A stretch of DNA of 64,000 bases from Emticicia sp. BO119 (GTDB taxonomy: Bacteria > Bacteroidota > Bacteroidia > Cytophagales > Spirosomataceae). Below, in pieces: positions 18,459 to 26,973 of this stretch. The translations under genes and the position numbers were made by a program. How positions within the stretch are numbered: the first letter of the stretch is position 1; each line of letters opens with the position of its first letter. A model generated the notes under the pieces. That model saw only the letters and a list, made by a program, of their open reading frames with translations. It ran no database searches and was not told the origin of the DNA. The stretch is taken from contig NZ_JACETV010000007.1 in the NCBI RefSeq assembly GCF_013912375.1, positions 186,001 through 250,000 on the forward strand, read 5' to 3'.

Positions 18459-19277
18459 TTAGTTCAAATATCCTTGCCAAAGGGCAAAATCAGGAAATTG
18501 TGCTTTTAAGTCTTTTTCAGTCTCAAAAATACCATATACAGTCGAACCGGAGCCGGTCATAGATGCATAAAGTGCGCCTTGTTCATACAGGGTTTTCTTT
18601 GTGGCGCCAATGGTTGGATATTTCCATAACAAATTTTCTTCAAAATCGTTTTTAATAACCCCACCCCATTTATCCAATGGTAATTTTAATGCTTCTTTCA
18701 ATGGAATTTCAGCCTTTTTGGGGTACACTCCGGCATAGGCTTCTGCCGTTGATATATGAATAGCAGGATTGACTAATATGATGAATTTACCTGTTAAATT
18801 TAGTGAAAATTCTTCAAATTCGTCGCCTTTATGAAAACAAAATACAGGGCGGTTTTCAATGAAAAAAGCACAGTCAGAGCCTAACTGGCGGGCATATTTC
18901 TGTAAGTCTGTGTTACTTAATTCCAACTCAAAAATTTCGTTCAATATTTTTAGTGCAAAGGCACCATCGGCTGAGCCGCCACCTAAGCCTGCACCCATAG
19001 GTATTACTTTATGTAAATGAAAATGAGCACCATTATGAGCCATTCTGGGTTGGCTGTTGCGCAATAAATGATAGGCCTTAATACATAGATTGCTGTGTTG
19101 ATCACCCGGGATAGATAGACCGGAACTCTGGAAATGAAACTGTTTGGCAGGTACAATTTCTAAAGCATCACACCAGTTAACGGGGTAGAAAACTGACTCA
19201 ATATTATGGAATCCGTCAGGGCGTTTTTCTATGATATTCAGCCCGATATTTATTTTAGCGTTTGGGAATGTAAGCAT
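18459..19277 (-). CDS. ispE: 4-diphosphocytidyl-2-C-methyl-D-erythritol kinase
   Basis: IspE phosphorylates CDP-methylerythritol in the MEP pathway of isoprenoid synthesis. This 272-residue protein has 'FPNAKINIGLNIIEKRPDGFHNIESVF' features at its start (substrate-binding Lys and His), the GHMP ATP-binding loop 'IPMGAGLGGGSADGAFAL', and the third motif 'SMTGSGSTVYGIF'. Length and motif order are normal. It is the first gene of an ispE-coxIII-recO cluster and is preceded by a promoter candidate at 19297-19330. Confidence 0.95.
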   Translation of the reverse strand: MLTFPNAKINIGLNIIEKRPDGFHNIESVFYPVNWCDALEIVPAKQFHFQSSGLSIPGDQHSNLCIKAYHLLRNSQPRMAHNGAHFHLHKVIPMGAGLGGGSADGAFALKILNEIFELELSNTDLQKYARQLGSDCAFFIENRPVFCFHKGDEFEEFSLNLTGKFIILVNPAIHISTAEAYAGVYPKKAEIPLKEALKLPLDKWGGVIKNDFEENLLWKYPTIGATKKTLYEQGALYASMTGSGSTVYGIFETEKDLKAQFPDFALWQGYLN

Positions 19278-19296
19278 TGGTTAAGCAATAAAAACT

Positions 19297-19330
19297 CAAA
19301 GTTAGCAGCAGGGAATAAAATTATAGCAAA
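19297..19330 (-). promoter_or_regulatory. Candidate promoter of the ispE-coxIII-recO cluster
   Basis: On the minus strand, TTTG, a 22-bp spacer and TAACTTTG precede the ispE ATG. The -7 element is perfect; the spacer is slightly longer than the 19-21 bp norm. The leader would be short, near 15 nt. Confidence 0.45.
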
Positions 19331-19395
19331 TCATTTTTTGTTTTTGAAAAACTACTTATATTTCTTGAAATTTTACCCTTAAACTAATCTAAAAC

Positions 19396-19995
19396 ATGAA
19401 AGCTACAAAGATATTTTTACTACTGCTGGCCGCAACTTTTTTACTGTCGAATTGTGGAGGTAAAAAAGAAGAGGAAAAAAAAGAAGAACCTAAAACCGGG
19501 TTAGAAGCCTTGCAAAGTGTTGCAGAAGAGGCAGAGAAGCTCTCAAAGGAAGGCCCGAAGGAGGTGGTAGATGCCAAGGTATTAAAAGAGCTACTCCCAG
19601 CTGATGCTGACGGAATGCCTCGTACTGAAGCATCAAGTGAAAAGACAGGTGCAATGGGTTTTAAGGTATCAACGGCTAATGGCAGGTACCGCGAAGGAGA
19701 CAGTTCAATAGAGGTGAGCATTGTTGATGTAGCAGGCACAGGCGCCATTATGGGTATGGCTGCATGGGCCATGATAGATGTAGATAAAGAGAATGAGTCA
19801 GGATACGAAAAAACGACTACCTATAAAGACCATAAGTCATTCGAAAAATACAATACTAAAAACAATGATGGCGAGGTAGCTGTGCTTCTTGCTAACCGTT
19901 TTGTAGTGAGTGTCAAAGGCAATAATGTTTCTATGGATAAAATTAAGGCTACCTTGGATGATATTGATTTGAATAAACTGGCTGATATGAAATAA
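19396..19995 (+). CDS. Lipoprotein of unknown function
   Basis: A type II signal peptide ends in the lipobox LLSNC (Cys at about residue 20), so the protein is lipid-anchored. The next 15 residues are Lys/Glu-rich, as in many linkers. The mature domain (about 60-199) contains 'LKELLPADADGMPRTEASSEKTG', 'IEVSIVDVAGTGAIMGMAAW' and 'VLLANRFVVSVKGNNVSMDKIKATLDDI'. This pattern (leucine-rich start, VSI-DYG core, a 'RF-V-VKG' strand) recurs in Bacteroidota lipoproteins, but I know no assigned function. It is monocistronic and divergent from ispE. Confidence 0.7.
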   Translation: MKATKIFLLLLAATFLLSNCGGKKEEEKKEEPKTGLEALQSVAEEAEKLSKEGPKEVVDAKVLKELLPADADGMPRTEASSEKTGAMGFKVSTANGRYREGDSSIEVSIVDVAGTGAIMGMAAWAMIDVDKENESGYEKTTTYKDHKSFEKYNTKNNDGEVAVLLANRFVVSVKGNNVSMDKIKATLDDIDLNKLADMK

Positions 19996-20126
19996 TCATA
20001 TCTGCTGCTAATTAGCAGATTATAATTGTGCTGCCAAGAATTGAAAAATTATTCTCTATTATTAAGAACTTCTGACGCTGTTCTAAGGTTTACTATTTAC
20101 CTTAGTTTGAAACTTAGTTTTTTTTA

Positions 20127-20798
20127 ATGTCGTCTCATCATATCGTAAGAGAAAAACAAGAACCTGCATTAATTATTGCCAATGGTGAAGCGTGCAGTTT
20201 CGAATTGTTGGGACAATTGCTGGAGTGGAGTCCTTTCGTTGTGGTCTTGGACCAGGCTATTTATCGGGTAATCGAACTGGGGATTAAAGTTGATGTACTT
20301 TTGGGCGATTTTGATGTTAACATTGACTTAACAGAAATCGGGAAAAGTCAATATCCAATCGAAATTATTCATACGCCTGATCAGGAAAAGACAGATTTAG
20401 AGAAAGCGTTCGATATGTTGATAAGTCGGGGTTTTCCCGCGGTCAATGTGGTGTGGGCAACAGGTCGTAGAGCTGACCATTCCATTACGAATATGACCAA
20501 TATTGTGCGTTACAAAAGTAAACTTCATATCGTTTTAATCGACGATTATTCAGTAATATACCCCTTACTACCTACCCCAAACGTATTTGAGAAGTGGTTT
20601 TCCAAAGGCTCACCTATCTCTTTGGTGCCAGTTGGCACGACAACAGGCATACGCACAGAGAATTTGAGGTATAGCCTTGATAATGAATCACTTATGCTCG
20701 GATATAGAGCTGGAAACAGCAATGAAGCCGCCGAGGACGGAATTGTGAGAATTTCGTATGTGGAAGGAGACTTATTATTGATGGAATGCCATGATTAA
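20127..20798 (+). CDS. thiN: Thiamine pyrophosphokinase
   Basis: This enzyme transfers pyrophosphate from ATP to thiamine to make the cofactor thiamine diphosphate. Its N-terminal half has 'ALIIANGEACSFELL' and the metal-binding 'VDVLLGDFDV' (GD-x-D). These are followed by 'HTPDQEKTDLEKAFDMLISR' with the conserved Asp/Lys-Thr-Asp-x-Glu block and 'WATGRRADHSITNM' (usually GGR-x-DH). The C-terminal beta domain includes 'SLVPVGTTTGIRTENLRYSL', normally 'GLKYPL' type. Length 223 is standard. The thiazole and pyrimidine pathway genes are not nearby, so it may serve thiamine salvage. Confidence 0.9.
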   Translation: MSSHHIVREKQEPALIIANGEACSFELLGQLLEWSPFVVVLDQAIYRVIELGIKVDVLLGDFDVNIDLTEIGKSQYPIEIIHTPDQEKTDLEKAFDMLISRGFPAVNVVWATGRRADHSITNMTNIVRYKSKLHIVLIDDYSVIYPLLPTPNVFEKWFSKGSPISLVPVGTTTGIRTENLRYSLDNESLMLGYRAGNSNEAAEDGIVRISYVEGDLLLMECHD

Positions 20799-20813
20799 TA
20801 AACGAATTTTCAA

Positions 20814-21140
20814 TGTGGATAACTTTTTCAGAATTTTTCTTTTTTTCTGAAAATTATACATTTACATTTGTTAACCAAACAACCTTCCTAACCACTACGT
20901 AAATTTTTACTGGAAAAAACCATTAAAAAGTGTGCATAACTTTTGTGGATAACTTTTTAGTTTGATTTTTTCTACCTTCGCAGAAACTAACTGACTGATT
21001 ATTAGGTCTTAACATTTTCTTAATATTAGACTTTTTTACTGTTGCTAAAATGGTATAGAAGTACGGTTTTTTCAAGCCTTAAGATTTTGTTAATTTTACA
21101 TACTCGTTCTGAATATGAGCGTATGTTCGGGTGTGTATAA
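20814..21140 (+). promoter_or_regulatory. Cluster of four DnaA-box-like sites upstream of nrdA
   Basis: Two perfect DnaA boxes in the TGTGGATAA orientation lie at 20814-20822 and 20944-20952, both followed by CTTTTT. Two more fit TTATNCACA: TGTGCATAA at 20931-20939 and TGTGTATAA at 21132-21140. All four point the same way, in an AT-rich stretch of 518 bp without genes. A TACCTTCG -7-like element (20973-20980) places the third box near the -33 region of a possible nrdA promoter. The cluster is either a replication origin or a DnaA-controlled nrd promoter, as known in Escherichia coli. No dnaA gene is in the window. Confidence 0.6.
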
Positions 21141-21258
21141 AAACGATAAAAGAACGAAAGTAGACTGCTTATATAACCCAAAAAATTAAACCCAGAAAGT
21201 GACTGGCGGTCACCATAACTATAAAATTTTATGCTGTACATTGAAAGTGTATCCCGAC
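21058..21258 (+). other. Structured leader-like region before nrdA
   Basis: If transcription starts near 20987, nrdA has a 5' leader of about 330 nt. It holds three inverted repeats: CATACTC...GAGCGTATG (21099-21125 region, one bulge), GTGAC-TGGCG-GTCAC (21198-21212) and GACCA-8 nt-TGGTC (21256-21273 region). I do not recognise a known riboswitch class or an NrdR box. Confidence 0.35.
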
Positions 21259-21316
21259 CATACGTGCGTGGTCATGAAAATATTTTTTCGAATCCAAACC
21301 CCTTACTGACTGCCTT

Positions 21317-23788
21317 ATGTATGTAATCAAACGAGACGGACGCCGCGAGTCGGTGAAGTTCGACAAAATTACTGCTCGCATTGAGCGTTTATGCTATGGC
21401 CTTGAGCCGGCATTTGTCCAACCCGTTGAAGTAGCCATGAAAGTTGTAGCAGGAATTTATGATGGAGTTAGTACTTCGGAATTAGATAATCTTGCTGCGG
21501 AAACCGCCGCTTCGATGACAACAAAGCACCCGGATTATGCTATTTTGGCTGCCCGGATTGCTATTTCTAACCTTCACAAAAACACTTTGAAGTCTTTTTC
21601 AGGGACAATGAAAATGCTGTATCAGTACGTTGACCCTAAAACTGCTCAAAATGCTTCATTAATTGCTAAAGAAACCTGGAAAGTGATTCAGAAACACGCG
21701 GCTACGCTTGATTCTGCTATTATCTATGACAGAGACTTTGGCTATGATTATTTTGGTTATAAAACTTTAGAAAAATCGTACTTGCTTAAGCTAAACAGCA
21801 AAATTGTTGAACGCCCACAACACATGCTGATGCGTGTGGCGGTAGGTATTCATGGCGATGACATTGACCGTGTGCTTGAAACCTACGAATTGCTTTCTGA
21901 ACGCTGGTTTACACATGCCACACCTACATTATTTAATGCAGGTACACCAAAACCACAGCTTTCGTCGTGCTTCTTATTGACGATGAAAGATGACAGTATC
22001 ACAGGTATTTATGATACCTTACGCCAGACTGCCCAGATTTCACAATCAGCCGGCGGTATCGGATTGGCAATCCATAATGTGCGTGCAACGGGCTCTTATA
22101 TTAAAGGTACTAATGGTACTTCTAATGGTATTGTGCCGATGCTTCGTGTTTTCAATGATACTGCCCGTTATGTGGATCAGGGCGGTGGAAAACGCAAAGG
22201 CTCGTTTGCTATCTATATCGAACCCTGGCATGCCGATATTTTTGAATTTTTAGAGTTAAAGAAAAATCACGGAAAGGAAGAACTACGTGCTCGCGATTTG
22301 TTCTACGCTCTCTGGATTTCTGATTTGTTCATGAAGCGCGTTGAGGCCAACGACACCTGGTCGTTGTTCTGCCCTAACGAAGCCCCTGGTCTGTCAGAAT
22401 GTTACGGAGAGGAATTTGAAAGATTGTATCAGAAATACGAGACCGAAGGTAAGGCTCGTAAAACAATCAAAGCTCAGGATCTATGGTTTGCTATCATGGA
22501 GTCGCAGGTAGAAACAGGTACACCATACATGTTATACAAAGATGCGGCTAACCAGAAATCAAATCAAAAGAACTTAGGTACAATCAAATCTTCAAACCTG
22601 TGTACAGAAATCATCGAATACACAGCACCAGACGAAGTGGCTGTTTGTAACCTCGCATCAATTGCATTACCTAAGTATATTGTAAAAGATGCAAAGTCGG
22701 GCTTTTTGAAATTTGATCATCAGAAATTGTATGAAGTTACGAAGGTTATCACCCGTAACTTAAATAAAGTAATTGATGTCAATTACTATCCTGTTCCCGA
22801 AGCAGAAAAAAGTAATCTTCGTCACCGCCCGATTGGCTTAGGTGTACAAGGATTAGCCGATGCGTTGATCGTACTAAGAATGCCTTTTGAATCTGACGAA
22901 GCCCGTCGATTGAACAAAGACATTTTCGAGACTATCTACTATGCTGCAATGGAAGCATCGATGGAAATGGCAGTAAAAGACGGACCTTATGCTACATGGG
23001 AGGGCTCTCCGATTTCGCAAGGTATCTTCCAGTTCGACATGTGGGGTGTTTCACCTGATTCAGGTCGTTGGAACTGGGAAGACCTTCGTGAGAAAGTGAA
23101 GCAGAATGGTGTGCGTAACTCGCTTTTAGTAGCTCCGATGCCAACGGCATCGACCAGCCAGATATTAGGCAATAACGAATGTTTCGAACCCTATACTTCA
23201 AACATCTATACCCGTCGTGTATTATCGGGTGAGTTTGTAGTAGTAAACAAACATTTGTTGAAAGACTTGGTAAAAATTGGTCTCTGGAACGATACCATGA
23301 AAAACAAGCTGATTGCTGCCAATGGCTCGGTACAGGCTATTGTTGAAATCCCGCAGAATCTGAAAGATATTTACAAAACTGCATGGGAAATCAAGCAAAA
23401 AACTATTATTGATATGGCTGCTGACCGTGGTGCTTACATCTGCCAGAGTCAGTCTTTGAATATCTTCATGGAAAACGCTAATTTCGGTAAACTTACTTCT
23501 ATGCACTTCTACGCATGGAAAGCAGGTTTGAAAACCGGTATGTATTACCTGAGAACCAAAGCCGCTACAGATGCTGTGAAATTCACAGTAGACAGACAAG
23601 CGATTGCAGAGGTAGTGCCGGCGGTTACAACCGTAGAGGAAAAACCATTGGATTATGCTAAATATGCCGAAGAACAAACGGCAAAAGCAACAGCCGCAGC
23701 GACTTTTAATAGTGATGACGAGTATCAATACGCCGCTATGCAATGCTCACTCGACGACCCTGAGGGTTGCGAGATGTGTGGCTCATAG
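21317..23788 (+). CDS. nrdA: Ribonucleoside-diphosphate reductase, class I alpha subunit
   Basis: NrdA reduces ribonucleoside diphosphates to deoxyribonucleotides with a radical supplied by NrdB. The 823-residue protein begins with an ATP-cone allosteric domain (about 1-95; '[20 protein letters not shown]'). Catalytic features are all visible: '[10 protein letters not shown]' (first redox Cys), '[11 protein letters not shown]' (Asn, thiyl Cys and Glu), '[12 protein letters not shown]' (second redox Cys), '[17 protein letters not shown]', and the radical-transfer Tyr pair in '[11 protein letters not shown]'. The C-terminus 'PEGCEMCGS' carries the thioredoxin-accessible CxxC. No nrdB gene follows; it must be elsewhere. 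The gene ends at a strong terminator. The upstream region carries the DnaA-box cluster. Confidence 0.97.
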   Translation: MYVIKRDGRRESVKFDKITARIERLCYGLEPAFVQPVEVAMKVVAGIYDGVSTSELDNLAAETAASMTTKHPDYAILAARIAISNLHKNTLKSFSGTMKMLYQYVDPKTAQNASLIAKETWKVIQKHAATLDSAIIYDRDFGYDYFGYKTLEKSYLLKLNSKIVERPQHMLMRVAVGIHGDDIDRVLETYELLSERWFTHATPTLFNAGTPKPQLSSCFLLTMKDDSITGIYDTLRQTAQISQSAGGIGLAIHNVRATGSYIKGTNGTSNGIVPMLRVFNDTARYVDQGGGKRKGSFAIYIEPWHADIFEFLELKKNHGKEELRARDLFYALWISDLFMKRVEANDTWSLFCPNEAPGLSECYGEEFERLYQKYETEGKARKTIKAQDLWFAIMESQVETGTPYMLYKDAANQKSNQKNLGTIKSSNLCTEIIEYTAPDEVAVCNLASIALPKYIVKDAKSGFLKFDHQKLYEVTKVITRNLNKVIDVNYYPVPEAEKSNLRHRPIGLGVQGLADALIVLRMPFESDEARRLNKDIFETIYYAAMEASMEMAVKDGPYATWEGSPISQGIFQFDMWGVSPDSGRWNWEDLREKVKQNGVRNSLLVAPMPTASTSQILGNNECFEPYTSNIYTRRVLSGEFVVVNKHLLKDLVKIGLWNDTMKNKLIAANGSVQAIVEIPQNLKDIYKTAWEIKQKTIIDMAADRGAYICQSQSLNIFMENANFGKLTSMHFYAWKAGLKTGMYYLRTKAATDAVKFTVDRQAIAEVVPAVTTVEEKPLDYAKYAEEQTAKATAAATFNSDDEYQYAAMQCSLDDPEGCEMCGS

Positions 23789-23823
23789 GGATTCCGACTT
23801 CTTTCTTTCTTAATCTTTCACGA

Positions 23824-23849
23824 AAAAACCACCCAAAAGGGTGGTTTTT
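23824..23849 (+). terminator. Rho-independent terminator after nrdA
   Basis: A perfect 11-bp stem (AAAAACCACCC/GGGTGGTTTTT) with an AAAA loop lies 36 bp after the nrdA stop. The A and T flanks let it serve the convergent DUF4385 gene as well. Confidence 0.88.
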
Positions 23850-23861
23850 GCTTTGTATGAG

Positions 23862-24380
23862 TTATTCATAATACCTCTCCCTAAACCACTTCTTCAAAGC
23901 TTTATATTCATTATGGTCCTTAGCCTTAAACCAGACCTCCTTAAATACCTGCGCCGCCTGCGCTTTTTCATTGGTCAAGGCATCAGCTTCCTGGGGCAAT
24001 ATCTCGTTATCCTTAAATTTACTTCCACTTGAATACGGATATTCAACAGGTTCTTTTCTCTTGCTATCCTGTGAGTATTTTTGTCCGCTGGCATGGTTAG
24101 CGTAGCGGCGGGCGCGGGTGAAACCCATCTGCAGATATTTACGGGCCATATCTGCCCCTACAAAATCTTTCTCTTTCAGATATTTTTCAAATAACTCATA
24201 AATAGCTTTGCTTGATTCTCGGGCCAGCTCTACTGTTTTAAACCGCCATAGCGGAAGTATTTCTGATTTATAGGGTTCTACCAGCAATACACCTTGTTCT
24301 CCCACACCAATACGATACAATTCCGGGTTTTTCCGGAAATCGGTGGTTTTGAAATCTAAGTTGTAGTTGAATTTATTCAT
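23862..24380 (-). CDS. DUF4385 family protein
   Basis: The ATG at 24380 gives 172 residues beginning MNKFNYNLDFKTTDFRKNPE. The frame is open further up to a TTG at 24449, but that extension is not conserved-looking. The sequence 'LYRIGVGEQGVLLVEPYKSE', 'ILPLWRFKTVELA' and 'DMARKYLQMGFTRARRYANH' is the signature I associate with DUF4385, a soluble protein found across bacteria and in some phages. Its function is unknown. The Arg-rich 'FTRARRYANH' helix suggests nucleic-acid or phosphate binding, which is inference only. Confidence 0.8.
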   Translation of the reverse strand: MNKFNYNLDFKTTDFRKNPELYRIGVGEQGVLLVEPYKSEILPLWRFKTVELARESSKAIYELFEKYLKEKDFVGADMARKYLQMGFTRARRYANHASGQKYSQDSKRKEPVEYPYSSGSKFKDNEILPQEADALTNEKAQAAQVFKEVWFKAKDHNEYKALKKWFRERYYE

Positions 24381-24445
24381 AGCCTGGATATACTCTTGAC
24401 TATGATAACTATGAGTGACGTTGAATGTTTTAGAAGAAGTTTTTA

Positions 24446-24604
24446 TCAATCCTCTTTATAGATATCATACTTGCTAAAGGGAATGATACCGATGGGTATA
24501 TATCGGGCTAATTGAGCAGAATCCATTGGTATGATCGTTGACTTTTTAGCTGTATTATTTATGGAATGGCCTTTTATAGGATACGCATTATATAGAGAAC
24601 CTGT
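24446..24604 (-). pseudogene. Possible C-terminal fragment of a lost gene
   Basis: On the minus strand, about 52 codons are open from 24604 to a TGA at 24446-24448, with no start codon at the beginning. The translation includes GSLYNAYPIKGHSI and MDSAQLARYIPIGIIPFSK, which reads like real protein. It ends 65 bp before the DUF4385 start. I do not recognise it. It could also be a 26-residue ORF starting at the internal ATG. Confidence 0.3.
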
Positions 24605-24680
24605 TTAAACTTATTTCTTTTGCCTGCGAATGGCAATTTTATTACTGCTTCACCGCCTCAATATCAAGTAGAAAATTGGG

Positions 24681-26762
24681 TTACTCAATCCAAATCTGCT
24701 GCGAAAAAGCCCCGTTGGTGGCTACATCCCAAAGCTCAACTCTTATCCATTTCTTTCCTTTTAAGTTTGTTTTTAGTTTAAAGGTTTCGCTGCCGAAGGC
24801 TGAGGTATAATTCAAATTTATTTTTTCTCTGAACACGCTTTTCCCGTCTCCCGTTACGATTTCTAAAAGATTTAAAGGGAAAGTCCAATCTCCCTTTACA
24901 ATAATTTCTGCATTTGCATTTTTATCATTCAGGGTAATTGTTTCGCCACTGTGTTTTCCATTTACAGTAAATTCGGGCATCAATACTTCTCCAGTTGAAA
25001 CAAAGAATTTTCCGTTTTGCATGGCATCTAAAACGGGTTGCCAACCATCTTTATACTGCGGTAGCGTTTCCATTTGCAGGTAATTCACGTTTAAATGCGC
25101 ATACATTTCATTTTCCGGACGAATGGTAAAAATATCAGATTCGGCAATTACGTGCTTCCGTAAGCCCCAATTAGCCATATCATCCATTAAGTCTAATACT
25201 CGTTTACCAATTTTTGGAGTGGATAAATCGGCAGGAATGTTTTTCCAGGCTGCTCCCATAAAGCGGTCTGATTTATAAAAATCTTCTTCTTTGTATTTAT
25301 CAGGATAGCCCGTTGAGCCTTTTGTACGGGCGTGGGCTGTCCAGGCCAAGCCATTCTCCAATTCGAGGAGTTTGAGCATTTCTGCCTTGTTAGCAATACG
25401 ATATACTTTTCCATAAACAGGGTCTTGTGTAACAAAGGGTTTTTCCGGGCTTCTTGCCATAATCCAATTGACTGGTTTTGGAAAAAAACTCAACCAATGC
25501 CCTCCATAAAACTCATTTGGTTCTTCACCTGGCAGCAAAAGGAATTTTGTGTCAGAAAATCTGCTGCACATATCATGCAAAGCTTTTAATTCTTTCAAAC
25601 GTAAGCTGTCAGGTCCTTTGGGGTGTGCTGTATAGTGAAACTCTCCCAAATGCACAATGTTTATTCCCGTATTTTTGAACACATCTACAAAAACGGGCGT
25701 TCCTTTTTCTTCCTTTTTGGGAATAATATTATTCATCACATATTCATTATGGAAGTGGCTCGACATCGTTTTATAATGTGCCAGAGGTTTGTACCTATCG
25801 TTGTGAGTGAATTTTTTAACTTCTTCAATTGCCTTTTCTGCGGTTTCGGTACTCAATAAGCAGTAAAAATTAAGTCTCTGTTGTGTTTTTGGCGGTGCAT
25901 TAAACCAGGGTACATAACGATTATCACCATTCAGATCCTGGCGAATCCCTAAACCATAATCTGCAAATAAATTAGCATAATTCTGACCAAACCATGTAAA
26001 GCTTAGATTGAATGCTTCGTCTAAGGGATAAAAATATTGATGTGGTGCCGGGAAAACAGCCACACTGCCAGCCTCATTATTGCCAACAATTGTTCGGTAC
26101 TTGACAGCCAAAGGTGTAACGGTGTCTTTGCGTGCAGGTGATGTAGCTTGTAACTGGTCGGCAGGGTTTCGCCACGAAATATTTTTCCAAAGTTTCCCTT
26201 TATTCAATAATCCTGCATCATATAAAATAGCCGTAGAATCTATTTCAGTGGACACTACAGCCGCAAAGTTCATCAATGGGCTATTGTTATAAAGCGTTAT
26301 TTCAAGGTTTCCCGTAAAATTGCCTGCCTTTAATTTCCCGATTTTTACAATAGTCCTGTTACCATCTGAAATAACGGTTGCTTCATTTTTAATCATTTCT
26401 ACTGCAAATCTCTGAAATGGCTTTTTATTTGTTTTATCAAAAAAAATGTTCCATCCATTTTGTGATACTAAATCTCTTTTGCCAACGGTCAAAAGAAAAG
26501 CCGGGTTCAGGTCTGCCATGAGTTCCTTAACCACATTTGATTTTATAAGTTGAAGGCTTTTTATAAGCGGTTTATCTTTTGCAAAATCAATCACAATCTT
26601 TGCTTTTTCATCCTTGCCCGAAGTCCACGACACAGACAATACCTCTTGTTCAATTTCAGCCTTTACATCTTTCGATTGCTTAAAATCAGATAAATTAATT
26701 TCAGTTTGAGCATAAGCCAATGAGCTTAAAAACGTCAGAAAAAGCACTAAATATTTTGGCAT
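24681..26762 (-). CDS. Secreted PHP-like metal-dependent hydrolase of unknown function
   Basis: ATG at 26762 gives 693 residues and a signal peptide (MPKYLVLFLTFLSSLAYA). The first about 330 residues are beta-rich ('WTSGKDEKAKIVIDF', 'SVAVFPAPHQYFYPLDE'). The second half has metal-ligand-like motifs in PHP-domain order: 'HLGEFHYTAHPKGPD', 'LLPGEEPNEFYGGHWL', 'LAWTAHARTKGSTGYPD' and 'HVIAESDIFTI'. PHP domains hold a trinuclear metal site and hydrolyse phosphoesters, and export to the periplasm or surface is predicted. A C-terminal beta domain (about 600-693, 'WIRVELWDVATNGAFSQQIW') matches the CehA/McbA-like architecture. There are no pathway neighbours. The PHP assignment rests on motif spacing and is not certain. 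Confidence 0.65.
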   Translation of the reverse strand: MPKYLVLFLTFLSSLAYAQTEINLSDFKQSKDVKAEIEQEVLSVSWTSGKDEKAKIVIDFAKDKPLIKSLQLIKSNVVKELMADLNPAFLLTVGKRDLVSQNGWNIFFDKTNKKPFQRFAVEMIKNEATVISDGNRTIVKIGKLKAGNFTGNLEITLYNNSPLMNFAAVVSTEIDSTAILYDAGLLNKGKLWKNISWRNPADQLQATSPARKDTVTPLAVKYRTIVGNNEAGSVAVFPAPHQYFYPLDEAFNLSFTWFGQNYANLFADYGLGIRQDLNGDNRYVPWFNAPPKTQQRLNFYCLLSTETAEKAIEEVKKFTHNDRYKPLAHYKTMSSHFHNEYVMNNIIPKKEEKGTPVFVDVFKNTGINIVHLGEFHYTAHPKGPDSLRLKELKALHDMCSRFSDTKFLLLPGEEPNEFYGGHWLSFFPKPVNWIMARSPEKPFVTQDPVYGKVYRIANKAEMLKLLELENGLAWTAHARTKGSTGYPDKYKEEDFYKSDRFMGAAWKNIPADLSTPKIGKRVLDLMDDMANWGLRKHVIAESDIFTIRPENEMYAHLNVNYLQMETLPQYKDGWQPVLDAMQNGKFFVSTGEVLMPEFTVNGKHSGETITLNDKNANAEIIVKGDWTFPLNLLEIVTGDGKSVFREKINLNYTSAFGSETFKLKTNLKGKKWIRVELWDVATNGAFSQQIWIE

Positions 26763-26973
26763 CTTATCAATAGTTAAAATGGTAAATTTACAGCATAATT
26801 CCATAAAGTTGTTGAACTCTCTTTAAGAATATGTTTTAAAATTATATTTGGTATATAATATAATCAATATCCTTCTGGCTTAATATTTGCCTATTAGGTT
26901 TTTTATAAATCATATTCATACTTATTATTGAAACCCGCTGTTGACTAACAGTTTTAATCTCTAAAAACGCTCT

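Noticed and set aside
20867-20880. TTTGTTAACCAAAC shared by the nrdA upstream region and 44441-44454
   Set aside because: One shared 14-base AT-rich word is expected by chance several times in a window of this size, so it is not evidence of a common regulator.
21286-21300. Sequence TTCGAATCC resembling a tRNA T-loop
   Set aside because: No acceptor, D or anticodon arms can be built around it.
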